Source: CAXXHQ01 sp963665265
GTDB taxonomy: Bacteria > Planctomycetota > Planctomycetia > Pirellulales > Thermoguttaceae
Reading direction: 5' to 3'
Assembly: GCA_963665265.2 (NCBI GenBank)
Contig: OY762224.2
Coordinates: 2,046,001 to 2,110,000 of the forward strand
Length of the DNA: 64,000 nucleotides
Part shown: positions 32,969-41,806 of the stretch, piece after piece
How the letters are laid out: every line of letters begins with the position of its first letter
How positions within the stretch are numbered: the first letter of the stretch is position 1
The notes under the pieces: generated by a model
Seen by the model: only the letters and a program-made list of their open reading frames with translations
Databases searched by the model: none
Told to the model about the DNA's origin: nothing
Translations under genes and position numbers: made by a program

Positions 32969-35900
32969 ATGTTTAATGCCGTTCAAGGTTCGATTTCGTT
33001 CCCCAAGCTCGAAGAGCGAATCATCCAGTTTTGGCGTGAAAAGAAAGTATACGAGCAATCGCTTCAGGCCCGCGCGGGAAGCCCGTCGTTCGTGTTCTTT
33101 GAAGGCCCGCCGACGGCGAACGGCCTGCCGCACCCTGGTCACTGTCTCACCCGCTCGATCAAGGACCTCTTTCCTCGCTATAAAACGATGCGAGGCTACC
33201 TTTGCACCCGCAAGGCCGGCTGGGACACGCATGGCCTGCCCGTCGAAGTCGAAGTCTGCAAAGAGCTAGGCATCCACTCGAAAGAAGAAATCGAAAACTT
33301 CGGCGTCGAGCCGTTCATTCAAAAGTGCATCGAGAGCGTCTTCCGCTATACCAAGCAATGGGAGCATCTGACCGAACGTCTCGGCTTCTGGATTCACTTG
33401 GACGAGGCCTACGTCACGTTTCATCAAAGCTACGTCGAAAGCGTGTGGTGGGCGCTCAAAAATCTCTTTGATCGCGGATTGCTCTATCAAGGTCATAAGA
33501 TCGTTTGGTGGTGGGCGCAAGGCGGAACGGCACTTAGTTCCGGCGAAGTCGGGCAAGGTTACCGCGAAGTGGCCGATCCGAGCGTCTTCGTCCGTTTTCC
33601 GTTGGTCGACGAACTCGATACCGACCTGCTCGTTTGGACAACGACTCCTTGGACGTTGCCGAGCAATCAATTCGCCGCCGTGAAGTCCGACTTGGAGTAT
33701 TCCGTCGTCGAGGTTGAAGGCGATTCCCGCAAGTTGATCATCGCCTCGGCCTTGGTCGAAACGATCGCCGCCAAAGTCGGTAAAGAATTGAAGGTCGTCG
33801 AGAAACGGCAAGGCGAATCGCTCATCGGCAAGCGTTACCTTCCGCCGTTCAATTATTACTACGCCAAGCTCGGCGAGAAACAAGGCTCGTTGAAGGCCGG
33901 CGGTAAACAGCACATCGCTTGGCGCGTCGTGCCTGCCGAGTTCGTCACGGTCGATACCGGCTCCGGCGTCGTACATCAAGCGCCGGCGTTCGGCGAAGTC
34001 GACTTCGACGTTCTACTCGCCGAGCGCGAGCGATTCGTCGACGGCGAAGGGCCGGAGTTGATCTGCGCCGTCGGACCTGACGGTCGCTTCATCGAGGAGG
34101 CTCCCGACTACAAAGGCCGTTGGGTCAAAGAAGCCGACAAAGACATTACCCGCAATCTTCGGGCGCGCGGTTTGCTTTTCCATCTTGAGCAATATCTGCA
34201 CGACTATCCGTTCTGCTGGCGGGCCGACGAAGATCCGCTCATTCAATATCCGCGCAAAAGCTGGTTCATCAAGACCACGCAGTACCGCGATAAGATGTTG
34301 ACGAATAACTCGAAAATCAATTGGCTGCCCGAGCATATTAAAGACGGCCGGTTCGGCAACTTCCTCGAATCGAACGTCGATTGGGCGTTGTCGCGCGAAC
34401 GTTATTGGGGTACGCCGTTGCCGATCTGGGTTTGCGAAAAGACCGGCTACATGGAGGCGATCTCGAACTACGAGGATTTGAAGAAGAAACCCGGCGCCGA
34501 GGGCTTCGACGTTTGGGAAAAAGCGAAGAAGGCGAACCCGGCGTTGGCCGACGACTTGAAAGTTCACAAGCCGTACATCGACGCCGTGACTTACGATTCG
34601 CCGAAGGCGCCAGGCGCAAAAATGCGCCGCGTTTCCGAAGTCATCGACTGCTGGTTCGACTCGGGCGCGATGCCGTTCGCGCAGTGGGGCTATCCGCAAA
34701 AAGCCGGCTCGGCCGATAAGTTCGCTTCGCAATTTCCCGCCGACTTTATTAGCGAAGCCATCGATCAGACCCGCGGTTGGTTCTACAGCCAATTGGCCAT
34801 CAGCACGCTGTTGTTCGGCGAGGAGGCGGAGCAGAAAAAGAACGCTAAGACGGCGATCGACTATCCGCATCCGTTTAAAAATTGCATCGTTCTCGGCCTG
34901 ATGCTCGGCGAAGACGGCCAGAAAATGTCGAAGAGCAAGCGAAACTATCGCGAGCCGAACGAGATTTTTGATAAATACGGAGCCGACGCCCTGCGTTGGT
35001 ATTTCTTCGCCAATCAGCCGCCGTGGACCTCGATCCGCTACAGCGAGCAGGCGATTAAAGACTGCATTCCGGAATTTTTGCTCCGGCTTTGGAACGTTTA
35101 TAGCTTCTTCGTCATTTACGCGAACATCGACGGGTTCACGCCGGCCGACGAAATCTCGGCGCCCGCCGGGCAGTTGACTTCCGACGTCTTGGCGTCGGCC
35201 AAAGCGTATCGGCCCGTGGCCGAGCGTTCCGAATTGGATCAATGGATCGTTAGCGAATTGCACCGCACGACCGCCGTCGTCGTCGAACGCATGGATCAGT
35301 ACGACAATTTCAACGCCTGCGCAAAGCTCAACGAATTCGTCGACGCTTTGAGCAACTGGTACGTGCGACGCAGCCGCGATCGTTTTTGGAGCGGCGAGCG
35401 CACGGCCGACAAGCTGGACGCCTATTGGACGCTCTACGAATGCTTATTGACGACGCTGAAGCTGATCGCGCCGTTTACGCCGTTTTTAGCCGAAGAGATG
35501 TGGCAGAACTTGGCCGTCGCGGCGTTCGCCGAGAAGCCGGCCTCCGCGCAGCCGACGTCGAGCGTTCATCTGTGCGACTATCCGACGAGCGACGCTTCGT
35601 TGGTGAACGAGGCCCTTTCCGAGCAAATGGCCGTCGTTCGCGAAATCGTCTCGTTGGGCCGTAGCGCTCGCATGGGCGCCAAGCTCAAAGTGCGTCAGCC
35701 GCTCCAGCGAGTCGAAGTCGTGTTGGCCGATAAAACGCATCAGGCGTGGCTCGAAGCGCACGACGGTTTGATTTGCGACGAGTTAAACGTGAAAGAGGCC
35801 GAGTTCATTCAAAAGGCCGACCAGTATATTACCTACACCGTTTTGCCCGACTTGAAAAAACTCGGTCCGCGTTTTGGCAAACGCTTGCCGGGCGTGAAGA

Positions 35901-36367
35901 AAGCCTTGTCGTCGGCCGACGGCGCCGCGTTGCTCTCCGAATTAGAGGCGAACGGCAAAGTGGTTCTCGCGCTGCCTGACGGTCCCGCCGAACTAGGTTC
36001 CGACGACGTTCAAGTGCGTCTACAGGCAAAAGAAGGTTGGGCCGCCGCACAGGGAAAAGCTTGCGTCGTGGTTTTGTCTTCCGAATTGACGCCGGAGTTG
36101 ATCGCCGAGGGTTTCGCTCGGGAAATCGTTCGCGTAGTGCAAGACCGCCGCAAAGAATTGGGATGCGACTTTACCGACCGCATCGTCGTCGGACTGGTCA
36201 GCGATTCGAAAGACGTCGCTGCCGCCGTTGAAACTTTCGGACAATACATTAGCGGCGAGACGTTGGCCGTCGAGCTAGGCGTAGCGGCGTTGCCCGGCGT
36301 CGAATCGCTCGAGGTGAAAATCGGCGACGAATCCGCCAAGCTCTTCGTAAAAGTGAAGAACTCGTAG
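32969..36367 (+). CDS. ileS: Isoleucine--tRNA ligase, eukaryote-like type
   Basis: The 1132-residue enzyme charges tRNA-Ile. The class I signature is in GPPTANGLPHPGHCLTRSIK, with HPGH in place of HIGH, and KMSKSKRNY is near residue 652. RKAGWDTHGLPVEVEVCKEL and WTTTPWTLPSNQFAAV (editing domain) follow the pattern of the eukaryotic/type 2 branch, and the long C-terminal part (ELTPELIAEGFAREIVRVVQ and after) lacks the zinc-finger end of type 1 bacterial enzymes. Type 2 enzymes are generally less sensitive to mupirocin, a family property not tested here. ATG 32969 was chosen over the TTG two codons upstream. The purN gene follows. Confidence 0.94.
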   Translation: MFNAVQGSISFPKLEERIIQFWREKKVYEQSLQARAGSPSFVFFEGPPTANGLPHPGHCLTRSIKDLFPRYKTMRGYLCTRKAGWDTHGLPVEVEVCKELGIHSKEEIENFGVEPFIQKCIESVFRYTKQWEHLTERLGFWIHLDEAYVTFHQSYVESVWWALKNLFDRGLLYQGHKIVWWWAQGGTALSSGEVGQGYREVADPSVFVRFPLVDELDTDLLVWTTTPWTLPSNQFAAVKSDLEYSVVEVEGDSRKLIIASALVETIAAKVGKELKVVEKRQGESLIGKRYLPPFNYYYAKLGEKQGSLKAGGKQHIAWRVVPAEFVTVDTGSGVVHQAPAFGEVDFDVLLAERERFVDGEGPELICAVGPDGRFIEEAPDYKGRWVKEADKDITRNLRARGLLFHLEQYLHDYPFCWRADEDPLIQYPRKSWFIKTTQYRDKMLTNNSKINWLPEHIKDGRFGNFLESNVDWALSRERYWGTPLPIWVCEKTGYMEAISNYEDLKKKPGAEGFDVWEKAKKANPALADDLKVHKPYIDAVTYDSPKAPGAKMRRVSEVIDCWFDSGAMPFAQWGYPQKAGSADKFASQFPADFISEAIDQTRGWFYSQLAISTLLFGEEAEQKKNAKTAIDYPHPFKNCIVLGLMLGEDGQKMSKSKRNYREPNEIFDKYGADALRWYFFANQPPWTSIRYSEQAIKDCIPEFLLRLWNVYSFFVIYANIDGFTPADEISAPAGQLTSDVLASAKAYRPVAERSELDQWIVSELHRTTAVVVERMDQYDNFNACAKLNEFVDALSNWYVRRSRDRFWSGERTADKLDAYWTLYECLLTTLKLIAPFTPFLAEEMWQNLAVAAFAEKPASAQPTSSVHLCDYPTSDASLVNEALSEQMAVVREIVSLGRSARMGAKLKVRQPLQRVEVVLADKTHQAWLEAHDGLICDELNVKEAEFIQKADQYITYTVLPDLKKLGPRFGKRLPGVKKALSSADGAALLSELEANGKVVLALPDGPAELGSDDVQVRLQAKEGWAAAQGKACVVVLSSELTPELIAEGFAREIVRVVQDRRKELGCDFTDRIVVGLVSDSKDVAAAVETFGQYISGETLAVELGVAALPGVESLEVKIGDESAKLFVKVKNS

Positions 36368-36425
36368 GGCGGAACGTCGTTCCGTGCTGCGTTCCATGAA
36401 ACATTTCATTTAACGACGGATTCCC

Positions 36426-37055
36426 ATGACCGCATCGAAAAAACTCTCCGTGGCCGTGTTAATTTCCGGCGGCGGCACGACGCTAAAGAACCTCCTCGAG
36501 AAAATTCGCGAGCGGAATATGCCGGTCGACGTGGCCGCGGTCATTTCGAGCAACCCGGCCTCGAAAGGTTTGGTCTTCGCCGCGCAGTCGTGCATCCCGG
36601 CCTACGTTTTCGAAACGAAGAACTACGACGATAAGGAAAAATACAGCCGGGCGATCTTTGATTGCTGCCGCGATCGTGAAATCGAGCTCGTCGTGATGGG
36701 CGGATTCTTAAAGCAACTCGTCATTCCCGACGACTACGCGAACAAGGTCGTCAACATTCACCCTGCCTTGATTCCGTCGTTCTGCGGCAAAGGTTTTTAC
36801 GGCCATCACGTTCACGAAGCGGTTCTCGAGTACGGCGCAAAGATCAGCGGTTGCACGGTCCATTTCGCCGACAACGAATACGATCACGGTCCGGTGATTT
36901 TGCAGCGAGCGGCGCCGGTCTTGAACGACGACACGCCCGACACTTTGGCAGCTCGCGTTTTCGAGGCCGAGTGCGAAGCCTATCCCGAAGCCATTCGTTT
37001 AATCGCCGAAGGGAAAGTGCAAATGGACGGGCGCCGAGTGCGAATTTTGGACTAA
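36426..37055 (+). CDS. purN: Phosphoribosylglycinamide formyltransferase
   Basis: The 209-residue protein transfers a formyl group from 10-formyl-tetrahydrofolate to GAR in purine synthesis. SVAVLISGGGTTLKNLLEKI is the GAR phosphate site, VVNIHPALIPSFCGKGFYG contains the conserved Asn-x-His motif and ISGCTVHFADNEYDHGPVIL contains the catalytic Asp. The length equals other PurN enzymes (200-215). It starts 58 bp after ileS and 27 bp before a radical SAM gene, probably in one transcript. Confidence 0.94.
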   Translation: MTASKKLSVAVLISGGGTTLKNLLEKIRERNMPVDVAAVISSNPASKGLVFAAQSCIPAYVFETKNYDDKEKYSRAIFDCCRDREIELVVMGGFLKQLVIPDDYANKVVNIHPALIPSFCGKGFYGHHVHEAVLEYGAKISGCTVHFADNEYDHGPVILQRAAPVLNDDTPDTLAARVFEAECEAYPEAIRLIAEGKVQMDGRRVRILD

Positions 37056-37082
37056 CTGTCTTGATATGAACCGATAGTCGCC

Positions 37083-37958
37083 ATGTTAGAACCAACTTCC
37101 CCGCTGCACGTTGATCATCCGCGTTCGTTCGCTTCGTACCGGTACGTTTATCCGGTTCTCAGCCGGCGTTCGGGCGGACTGTCGATCGGCGTCAATCTGA
37201 ATCTGAATCAGTACTGCAACTTCCGTTGCGTCTACTGTCAGGTTCAACGGGAAAAGCGCCCGCCGCAAGAAGAGGTCGATCTGAAATTGCTGGCCGAGGA
37301 GTTGGACGCAATCGTTCGCTACGCCTCGTCGGAGGCGATTTTTAATTCGCCTCCCTTCGATAGAACGCCCGACTGTCTACGTCGTTTAAACGACATCGCG
37401 TTTAGCGGCGACGGCGAGCCGACCGCTTCGCCGTTCTTCGCCGAGGCGACCACAATTTGCGCGCAGACGCGGCTTCGCTATGGCTTGAACGATTTGAAGT
37501 TGGTGTTAATTACCAACGCCACGCTGCTCGACCGGCCGAAGGTTCGCGACGGCTTGGCCGTCTTGGATCAAAATAACGGCGAAATTTGGGCGAAACTCGA
37601 CGCGGGAACCGAAGCGTATTACGAGCAGGTTTCTCGATCGGCGGTTCCGTTCGCAAAGATTTTAGAGAACTTGCGAGAGACGGCGAAAGTTCGCCCGATC
37701 GTCATTCAGACGCTGTTTATGCGGACGCATGATCAGACGCCGAAGGCGGAGGAGATTGCCGCCTATTGCGAACGGCTGCGCGAAATTCTGGCGGCCGGGG
37801 GGAAGATCAAACTCGTGCAGATTCACACTATCGCGCGGATAACGGCCGAGCCGTGGGCGACGCCGTTGAAAAACCGCGAGGTGGACGCGATCGTCGCACA
37901 AGTTGAGCAAGAGACGGGCTTGCCGGTCCAAGCGTATTACGGCTATGCGGCCGAGTGA
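37083..37958 (+). CDS. Radical SAM protein
   Basis: The 291-residue protein has the canonical iron-sulfur motif in NQYCNFRCVYCQVQREK (C-x3-C-x2-C, near residue 50), followed by GDGEPTASP (the SAM-binding GGE-like motif) and ITNATLL. The size and the N-terminal sequence HPRSFASYRYVYPVLSRRSG fit a group of uncharacterised radical SAM proteins related to COG0731 (wyosine-like) members. No extra cysteine cluster domain is visible, and no obvious substrate protein is encoded nearby. It follows purN closely and converges with the HDOD gene. Confidence 0.85.
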   Translation: MLEPTSPLHVDHPRSFASYRYVYPVLSRRSGGLSIGVNLNLNQYCNFRCVYCQVQREKRPPQEEVDLKLLAEELDAIVRYASSEAIFNSPPFDRTPDCLRRLNDIAFSGDGEPTASPFFAEATTICAQTRLRYGLNDLKLVLITNATLLDRPKVRDGLAVLDQNNGEIWAKLDAGTEAYYEQVSRSAVPFAKILENLRETAKVRPIVIQTLFMRTHDQTPKAEEIAAYCERLREILAAGGKIKLVQIHTIARITAEPWATPLKNREVDAIVAQVEQETGLPVQAYYGYAAE

Positions 37959-37965
37959 AGCTTTT

Positions 37966-37993
37966 TGTAGGGAGCGGCCTCTGTGCCGTTCCG
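37966..37993. repeat. Short interspersed palindromic element, copy 3
   Basis: TGTAGGGAGCGGCCTCTGTG followed by CCGTTCCG is a diverged copy of the elements at 5315-5342 and 16611-16638, again within 20 bp after a plus-strand stop codon and here between convergent genes. Confidence 0.6.
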
Positions 37994-37997
37994 CATG

Positions 37998-39719
37998 TTA
38001 GTAGATTTCGATGCTTTTTACTGTTCCGCCGCCCGAGGCGCGGGATCCGTAAAGGCAGCGGTCGGCCGCCGTAAAAAGCTCCATTGCCGGGAAATTCTTG
38101 GGGACCATCGCAACGGACGCTAGGCCGACGCTTATGCCCAATGCGCGGGCTTCCGACGAGTCGCCCCCCGCCTGACTTCGCTGAGTCATTTGGATGAGTT
38201 CGTCACCGTATTCGATGGCCGCCTTGCGATCGAAGCCGGGCAAGGCCACGGCGAAGCCCGACTCGCCGCGCGGCAAGCAGAACGCGTCCGGCTGCGCCGA
38301 ATTCACGCAAAGCCGCTCCAAAAAGCGGACGAGCAACTTGAATCCGTCTTCGCCGCGACGTTGTTTCAATTCATCGGCGTGCGTCAGTTCGACGAGTACG
38401 AGGCTCAACGCTTTTCGGGATTGACGGCAGTAGGCGGCGGTCTCGGCAATTCGTTCCGCGAGCGTCGCTTCAAAAGTTTGCGAGTTTTCGAGTTGCGGTT
38501 TCGCGGCGACCGCAGTCGCCGAAGTGCGTCTTGGAGTCGTTGAAATCATCGGAGCCGACTCCTTCGTCACGACCGATTTTGCGCCGAATTGCTTGCCGGA
38601 ATCTTGCTGGGCGGACGATTCTTTTACGACTTTCGTCGGAGCAAGTCGGTCTTTGGCGCGAATAGCCATCGCGTTCACCGCTTCGGCTAGCGCGTTCGCC
38701 TCGGCGAACAATTGCTCCTCGGGCCAGTCGTGTTGCGACGCCTTGACGCGAAGTAAATCGCCCGCCGCATCGCAGGCGACTTTGCTTAATTGTTCGTGAG
38801 CTTGAATTAAGACGTTGCGGTAGTCCATTTCAGAGGGCAATTGCAACATCATCGCGTCGGCCAATTGCCGGACTTTGTCTTGCAGCGAATCGATCAATTC
38901 GGCGAGTCGGGCTTCGCTGATGTCGCGGTAGGCCCGGCCTGCTTCCAAAACCTGCGGCAAGAGTTCAGGTCGATGATCGGCCACGAGTTGCGCGATCAGT
39001 CCGGCGAGATGGACGATTTTGGCGTTTTCGTGCGGGCCCCCTTTTTGCGCGATACCCGCTGTCTGGGCGGCGTTCGGGCTATATTCCGGTTTCCACGCGA
39101 TTGCCTCGATCAGCGATTCGGGGAGTTTCCATTCAGTCAAAACCCGGGCGGACAATTCGATATGATCGAAGCCGATCGATTCGATTTCTTTTTGGGAAAG
39201 GTCTTGGCCGGTCGCCCATACTTTGTCGAGAAATCGAACGTAAGGAGCTCCAAGCTGCTGAATGAGCAAAAGCATGCCCAAGTCTTGCAGTAATCCCGCT
39301 ATAAAAGGCTCGTCGCCGGGATGATTCCAAAACGTCTCGGATAATTCACGTCCGACGACGGCCTTCGTCAAGGTAAGTCGCCAGTAGCGAGACAGAATAT
39401 CGCTTTCGACGTCGGAAAACAGTCCGTTGGGCAAACTAAATCCGAGGACAAGCAATTTTAACGGCTTAACGCCGAGCAGAGCGATGGCTTGATTAAGGTC
39501 GGAGACTTCTCGGCTCAGTCCGAAGAGCGAGCTGTTGACGACGCGAAGAATTTTACTAGTGATCGCCGGATCGTTCGAGATGCACTCTTTCAAAGCGCGG
39601 GTATCGACGTTCGGCTGGTTCGTCAGTTCAAGCGCCTGCATCGCAACTGCCGGAAGGCTGTAAAGCTGCCCGGCGTTGGCGGTCAATCGTTCGAGAGTGG
39701 CTATCGCATCGCTTGTCAT
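37998..39719 (-). CDS. HDOD-domain protein with degenerate GGDEF-like C-terminus
   Basis: The 573-residue protein has an N-terminal HDOD domain (residues 15-215: YSLPAVAMQALELTNQPNVD, ITSKILRVVNSSLFGLSREV, AIALLGVKPLKLLVLGFSLP), where the HD position reads LLQDLGMLLL, so the metal-binding His-Asp pair is absent as is usual for HDOD. A helical middle and a Ser/Lys-rich linker (350-405) lead to a GGDEF-fold domain (LSLVLVELTHADELKQRRGE, SVGLASVAMVPKNF, LFTAADRCLYGSRASGG). The GG(D/E)EF signature is replaced by RGESGF, so diguanylate cyclase activity is unlikely. It is probably a signalling scaffold in motility, adhesion or stress control. Confidence 0.85.
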   Translation of the reverse strand: MTSDAIATLERLTANAGQLYSLPAVAMQALELTNQPNVDTRALKECISNDPAITSKILRVVNSSLFGLSREVSDLNQAIALLGVKPLKLLVLGFSLPNGLFSDVESDILSRYWRLTLTKAVVGRELSETFWNHPGDEPFIAGLLQDLGMLLLIQQLGAPYVRFLDKVWATGQDLSQKEIESIGFDHIELSARVLTEWKLPESLIEAIAWKPEYSPNAAQTAGIAQKGGPHENAKIVHLAGLIAQLVADHRPELLPQVLEAGRAYRDISEARLAELIDSLQDKVRQLADAMMLQLPSEMDYRNVLIQAHEQLSKVACDAAGDLLRVKASQHDWPEEQLFAEANALAEAVNAMAIRAKDRLAPTKVVKESSAQQDSGKQFGAKSVVTKESAPMISTTPRRTSATAVAAKPQLENSQTFEATLAERIAETAAYCRQSRKALSLVLVELTHADELKQRRGEDGFKLLVRFLERLCVNSAQPDAFCLPRGESGFAVALPGFDRKAAIEYGDELIQMTQRSQAGGDSSEARALGISVGLASVAMVPKNFPAMELFTAADRCLYGSRASGGGTVKSIEIY

Positions 39720-39824
39720 AGTTCGGCAAAATCGTTGAAATCGGCAAGATGCAAATAATCGGAGTCGGTTACGTAGGCGCGCAAACCGACGCCGTAAATC
39801 TAGCTTATTTTCGAGGGGGTCGCA

Positions 39825-39864
39825 CGAAAAAAGCCGCTTCGGATAGTGATATCCGAGGCGGCTT
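39825..39864 (-). terminator. Intrinsic terminator after the 28-residue basic gene
   Basis: AAGCCGCTTCGGATA (39831-39845) and TATCCGAGGCGGCTT (39850-39864) form a 15-bp stem with one wobble pair and a GTGA loop. On the minus strand it is followed by TTTTTTCG. It separates the small basic gene from the HDOD gene downstream. Confidence 0.85.
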
Positions 39865-39984
39865 CAGGTGTGTTTTTAGAGTTATACGGCATGAACGATG
39901 CCGTCGAGCGTTCCGCTCAAGCGAAGTCGGCTTCGTAAAAATCGGCCATGAGGGCCACGATCGAAACCGAGGAGGAAGTCCGGA

Positions 39985-40071
39985 TTACTTGCGGTGGCGA
40001 ATACGCGCTCGATTACGACGCTTTTTCCGACCCAACTTCCGACGACCTTTTCCGGTTTTCTTAACTCCCAC
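39985..40071 (-). CDS. 28-residue highly basic protein (possible ribosomal/AURKAIP1-COX24-like)
   Basis: A short frame starting with GTG at 40071 encodes MGVKKTGKGRRKLGRKK and eleven more residues; 16 of 28 are Lys or Arg. GGGAG lies 7 nt before the GTG, and an in-frame stop upstream fixes the start within a few codons. A promoter with 17-bp spacing (40159-40187) and a strong terminator (39825-39864) enclose it, so it is a complete one-gene unit. Size and composition resemble tiny ribosomal proteins, and the spacing of basic residues in its second half resembles bacterial AURKAIP1/COX24 (mS38-like) proteins. That family link is from memory and not tested. It would be missed by most gene callers. 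Confidence 0.7.
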   Translation of the reverse strand: MGVKKTGKGRRKLGRKKRRNRARIRHRK

Positions 40072-40158
40072 GGATTCACTCCCTCACTGGTTTTGAATGC
40101 CTGATTATGGTCCATCGCCCGCCATGACAGGCTGGGCAAGCAAATTTCTAAGCTAGTC

Positions 40159-40187
40159 AATATACAGCCGGGAAAGGGGGCTGGCAA
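40159..40187 (-). promoter_or_regulatory. Promoter of the 28-residue basic gene
   Basis: Read on the minus strand, TTGCCA (40187-40182) and TATATT (40164-40159) are separated by 17 bp. Transcription would start near 40152 and leave a leader of about 80 nt before the GTG at 40071. Confidence 0.7.
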
Positions 40188-40316
40188 GGGGCCTTTTCGC
40201 TCTTTTCGGGGGACCCTAAAGCGTTTGAGGGAATTTTCTTGCGATTTTGCTGGCCGGTCCAAGCCGAAGAGGAGGGGGGCTTTGCCGACCGCTCCTCAAA
40301 AGCCCTCCGACGCTAT

Positions 40317-41762
40317 ATGATTAACAGTCTTATGGCAACAGCATCACGAAACGACGCTTCGCATTCGGCTCCCCGCGTAACGTCCGAAATACTCGATCGA
40401 CTTCCCCCGCAAAACCTCGACGCCGAAAAGGCGGTCTTGGGCTCCATGCTCCTCGACGCCTCGGTCTGCGACGAGATCGCGCTTACGTTACGTCCGACCG
40501 ATTTCTATTCCGACGCCAATCGTAAGCTCTTCGAGCATATTTTGATGATGCACGAGTCGGGCAAGCGGATCGACGCCATGCTCATGCTCGAGCAGTTGAC
40601 CCGCTCCGGCGATTTGGAGCTTGTCGGAGGCGCCGCCTACTTGGCCGAAGTCGCCCAATCGGTGCCCTTTGCCGCCAATGCGAATTACTACGCCGAGATC
40701 GTTCGCGACAAGGCGACGCTTCGCTCGTTGATTCATGCCGGAACGGAAATTCTCCGCGAGGCGTACGACACGTCGCATGTGCCGCGCGATTTGGTCAACT
40801 TGGCCGAAGAGAAAATTTTCGCCGTTCACGACCAAAGGACCGCCGACCGCATATCGCCGATTCAGAATTTGCTTGTCGAAGCGTTTGAACGGATCGACGC
40901 TCGACTAGAGCATGGAGAATCGGGAGGCGTGCAAACCGGCTTCAACGACCTCGACAACATGACCGGCGGCATGCATGAGGCCGAATTGATCATTCTCGCC
41001 GCGCGTCCCAGTATGGGAAAAACGGCGTTGGCGATGAATTTCGCCGAAAACATCGCAATGAACGGACATACGACCCTCTTCGTCAGCCTCGAAATGGCGC
41101 GACAAGAGTTGGTTCAGCGTATGCTTTGTTCGCAAGGGCGCATCGACGCCAGCAAGTTCCGCAGCGGTTTCATCTCGGCCCAGGATCGACATAATCTCGT
41201 CGAAGCCTCTGCCAAATTGAGCCAAGCGAAATTTTACGTGGACGATACGCCAAGCCGCACAGTGACCGAAATCGCCGCTTGCGCTCGCCGTCTCAAACGC
41301 CGTGACGGCCTCAATCTGATCGTCATCGACTATTTGCAGCTTATTCAGCCCGACGATCCTCGCGATCCGCGTCAAGAACAGGTCGCCAAGATGGCGCGCC
41401 GCCTAAAAATTCTCGCCCGTGAATTGCGGACGCCGATCCTTTGCCTCGCCCAGCTTAATCGTCAAGCGGAAGTCGGCAAAGAAGGACATCGTCCCAAGTT
41501 GAGTCACCTCCGCGAATCAGGCGCCATCGAGCAGGACGCCGACGTCGTTATGTTCATTCACCGCGAAGAATATTATCAAGACCGCGAAGAGGCGCAGCAG
41601 TCGGGCACCCACGGCATGGCCGAAATCATCATCGCCAAACAGCGTAACGGTCCGACCGGCGACGTGAAGGTCGCATGGCTTTCGAAATTCACGCGGTTCG
41701 AGAATTTAGCGCAAAAACCGTACGACGAATTCAACGACTTCGGCGACGCGGATAATTTTTAA
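40317..41762 (+). CDS. dnaB: Replicative DNA helicase
   Basis: The hexameric helicase unwinds DNA ahead of the fork. The N-terminal primase-interacting domain starts RLPPQNLDAEKAVLGSMLLD. The RecA-type motor has AARPSMGKTALAMNFAENIA (Walker A), LIVIDYLQLIQ (Walker B) and LRESGAIEQDADVVMFIHRE, and closes with AKQRNGPTGDVKVAWLSKFT. From ATG 40317 it has 481 residues; ATG 40332 (MATASRND) is an equally good start, and no ribosome binding site decides between them. The frame is open to 40239, but those residues are unlike DnaB. No intein is present. Confidence 0.95.
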   Translation: MINSLMATASRNDASHSAPRVTSEILDRLPPQNLDAEKAVLGSMLLDASVCDEIALTLRPTDFYSDANRKLFEHILMMHESGKRIDAMLMLEQLTRSGDLELVGGAAYLAEVAQSVPFAANANYYAEIVRDKATLRSLIHAGTEILREAYDTSHVPRDLVNLAEEKIFAVHDQRTADRISPIQNLLVEAFERIDARLEHGESGGVQTGFNDLDNMTGGMHEAELIILAARPSMGKTALAMNFAENIAMNGHTTLFVSLEMARQELVQRMLCSQGRIDASKFRSGFISAQDRHNLVEASAKLSQAKFYVDDTPSRTVTEIAACARRLKRRDGLNLIVIDYLQLIQPDDPRDPRQEQVAKMARRLKILARELRTPILCLAQLNRQAEVGKEGHRPKLSHLRESGAIEQDADVVMFIHREEYYQDREEAQQSGTHGMAEIIIAKQRNGPTGDVKVAWLSKFTRFENLAQKPYDEFNDFGDADNF

Positions 41763-41806
41763 TGCGGACGGTTTATTGATTACGTTGGACGCAAGAGGAG
41801 TCATTT

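Noticed and set aside
39882..40262. 126-codon minus-strand frame around the small basic gene
   Set aside because: It has no ribosome binding site or motifs. The 28-codon gene in another frame has its own promoter, Shine-Dalgarno and terminator.
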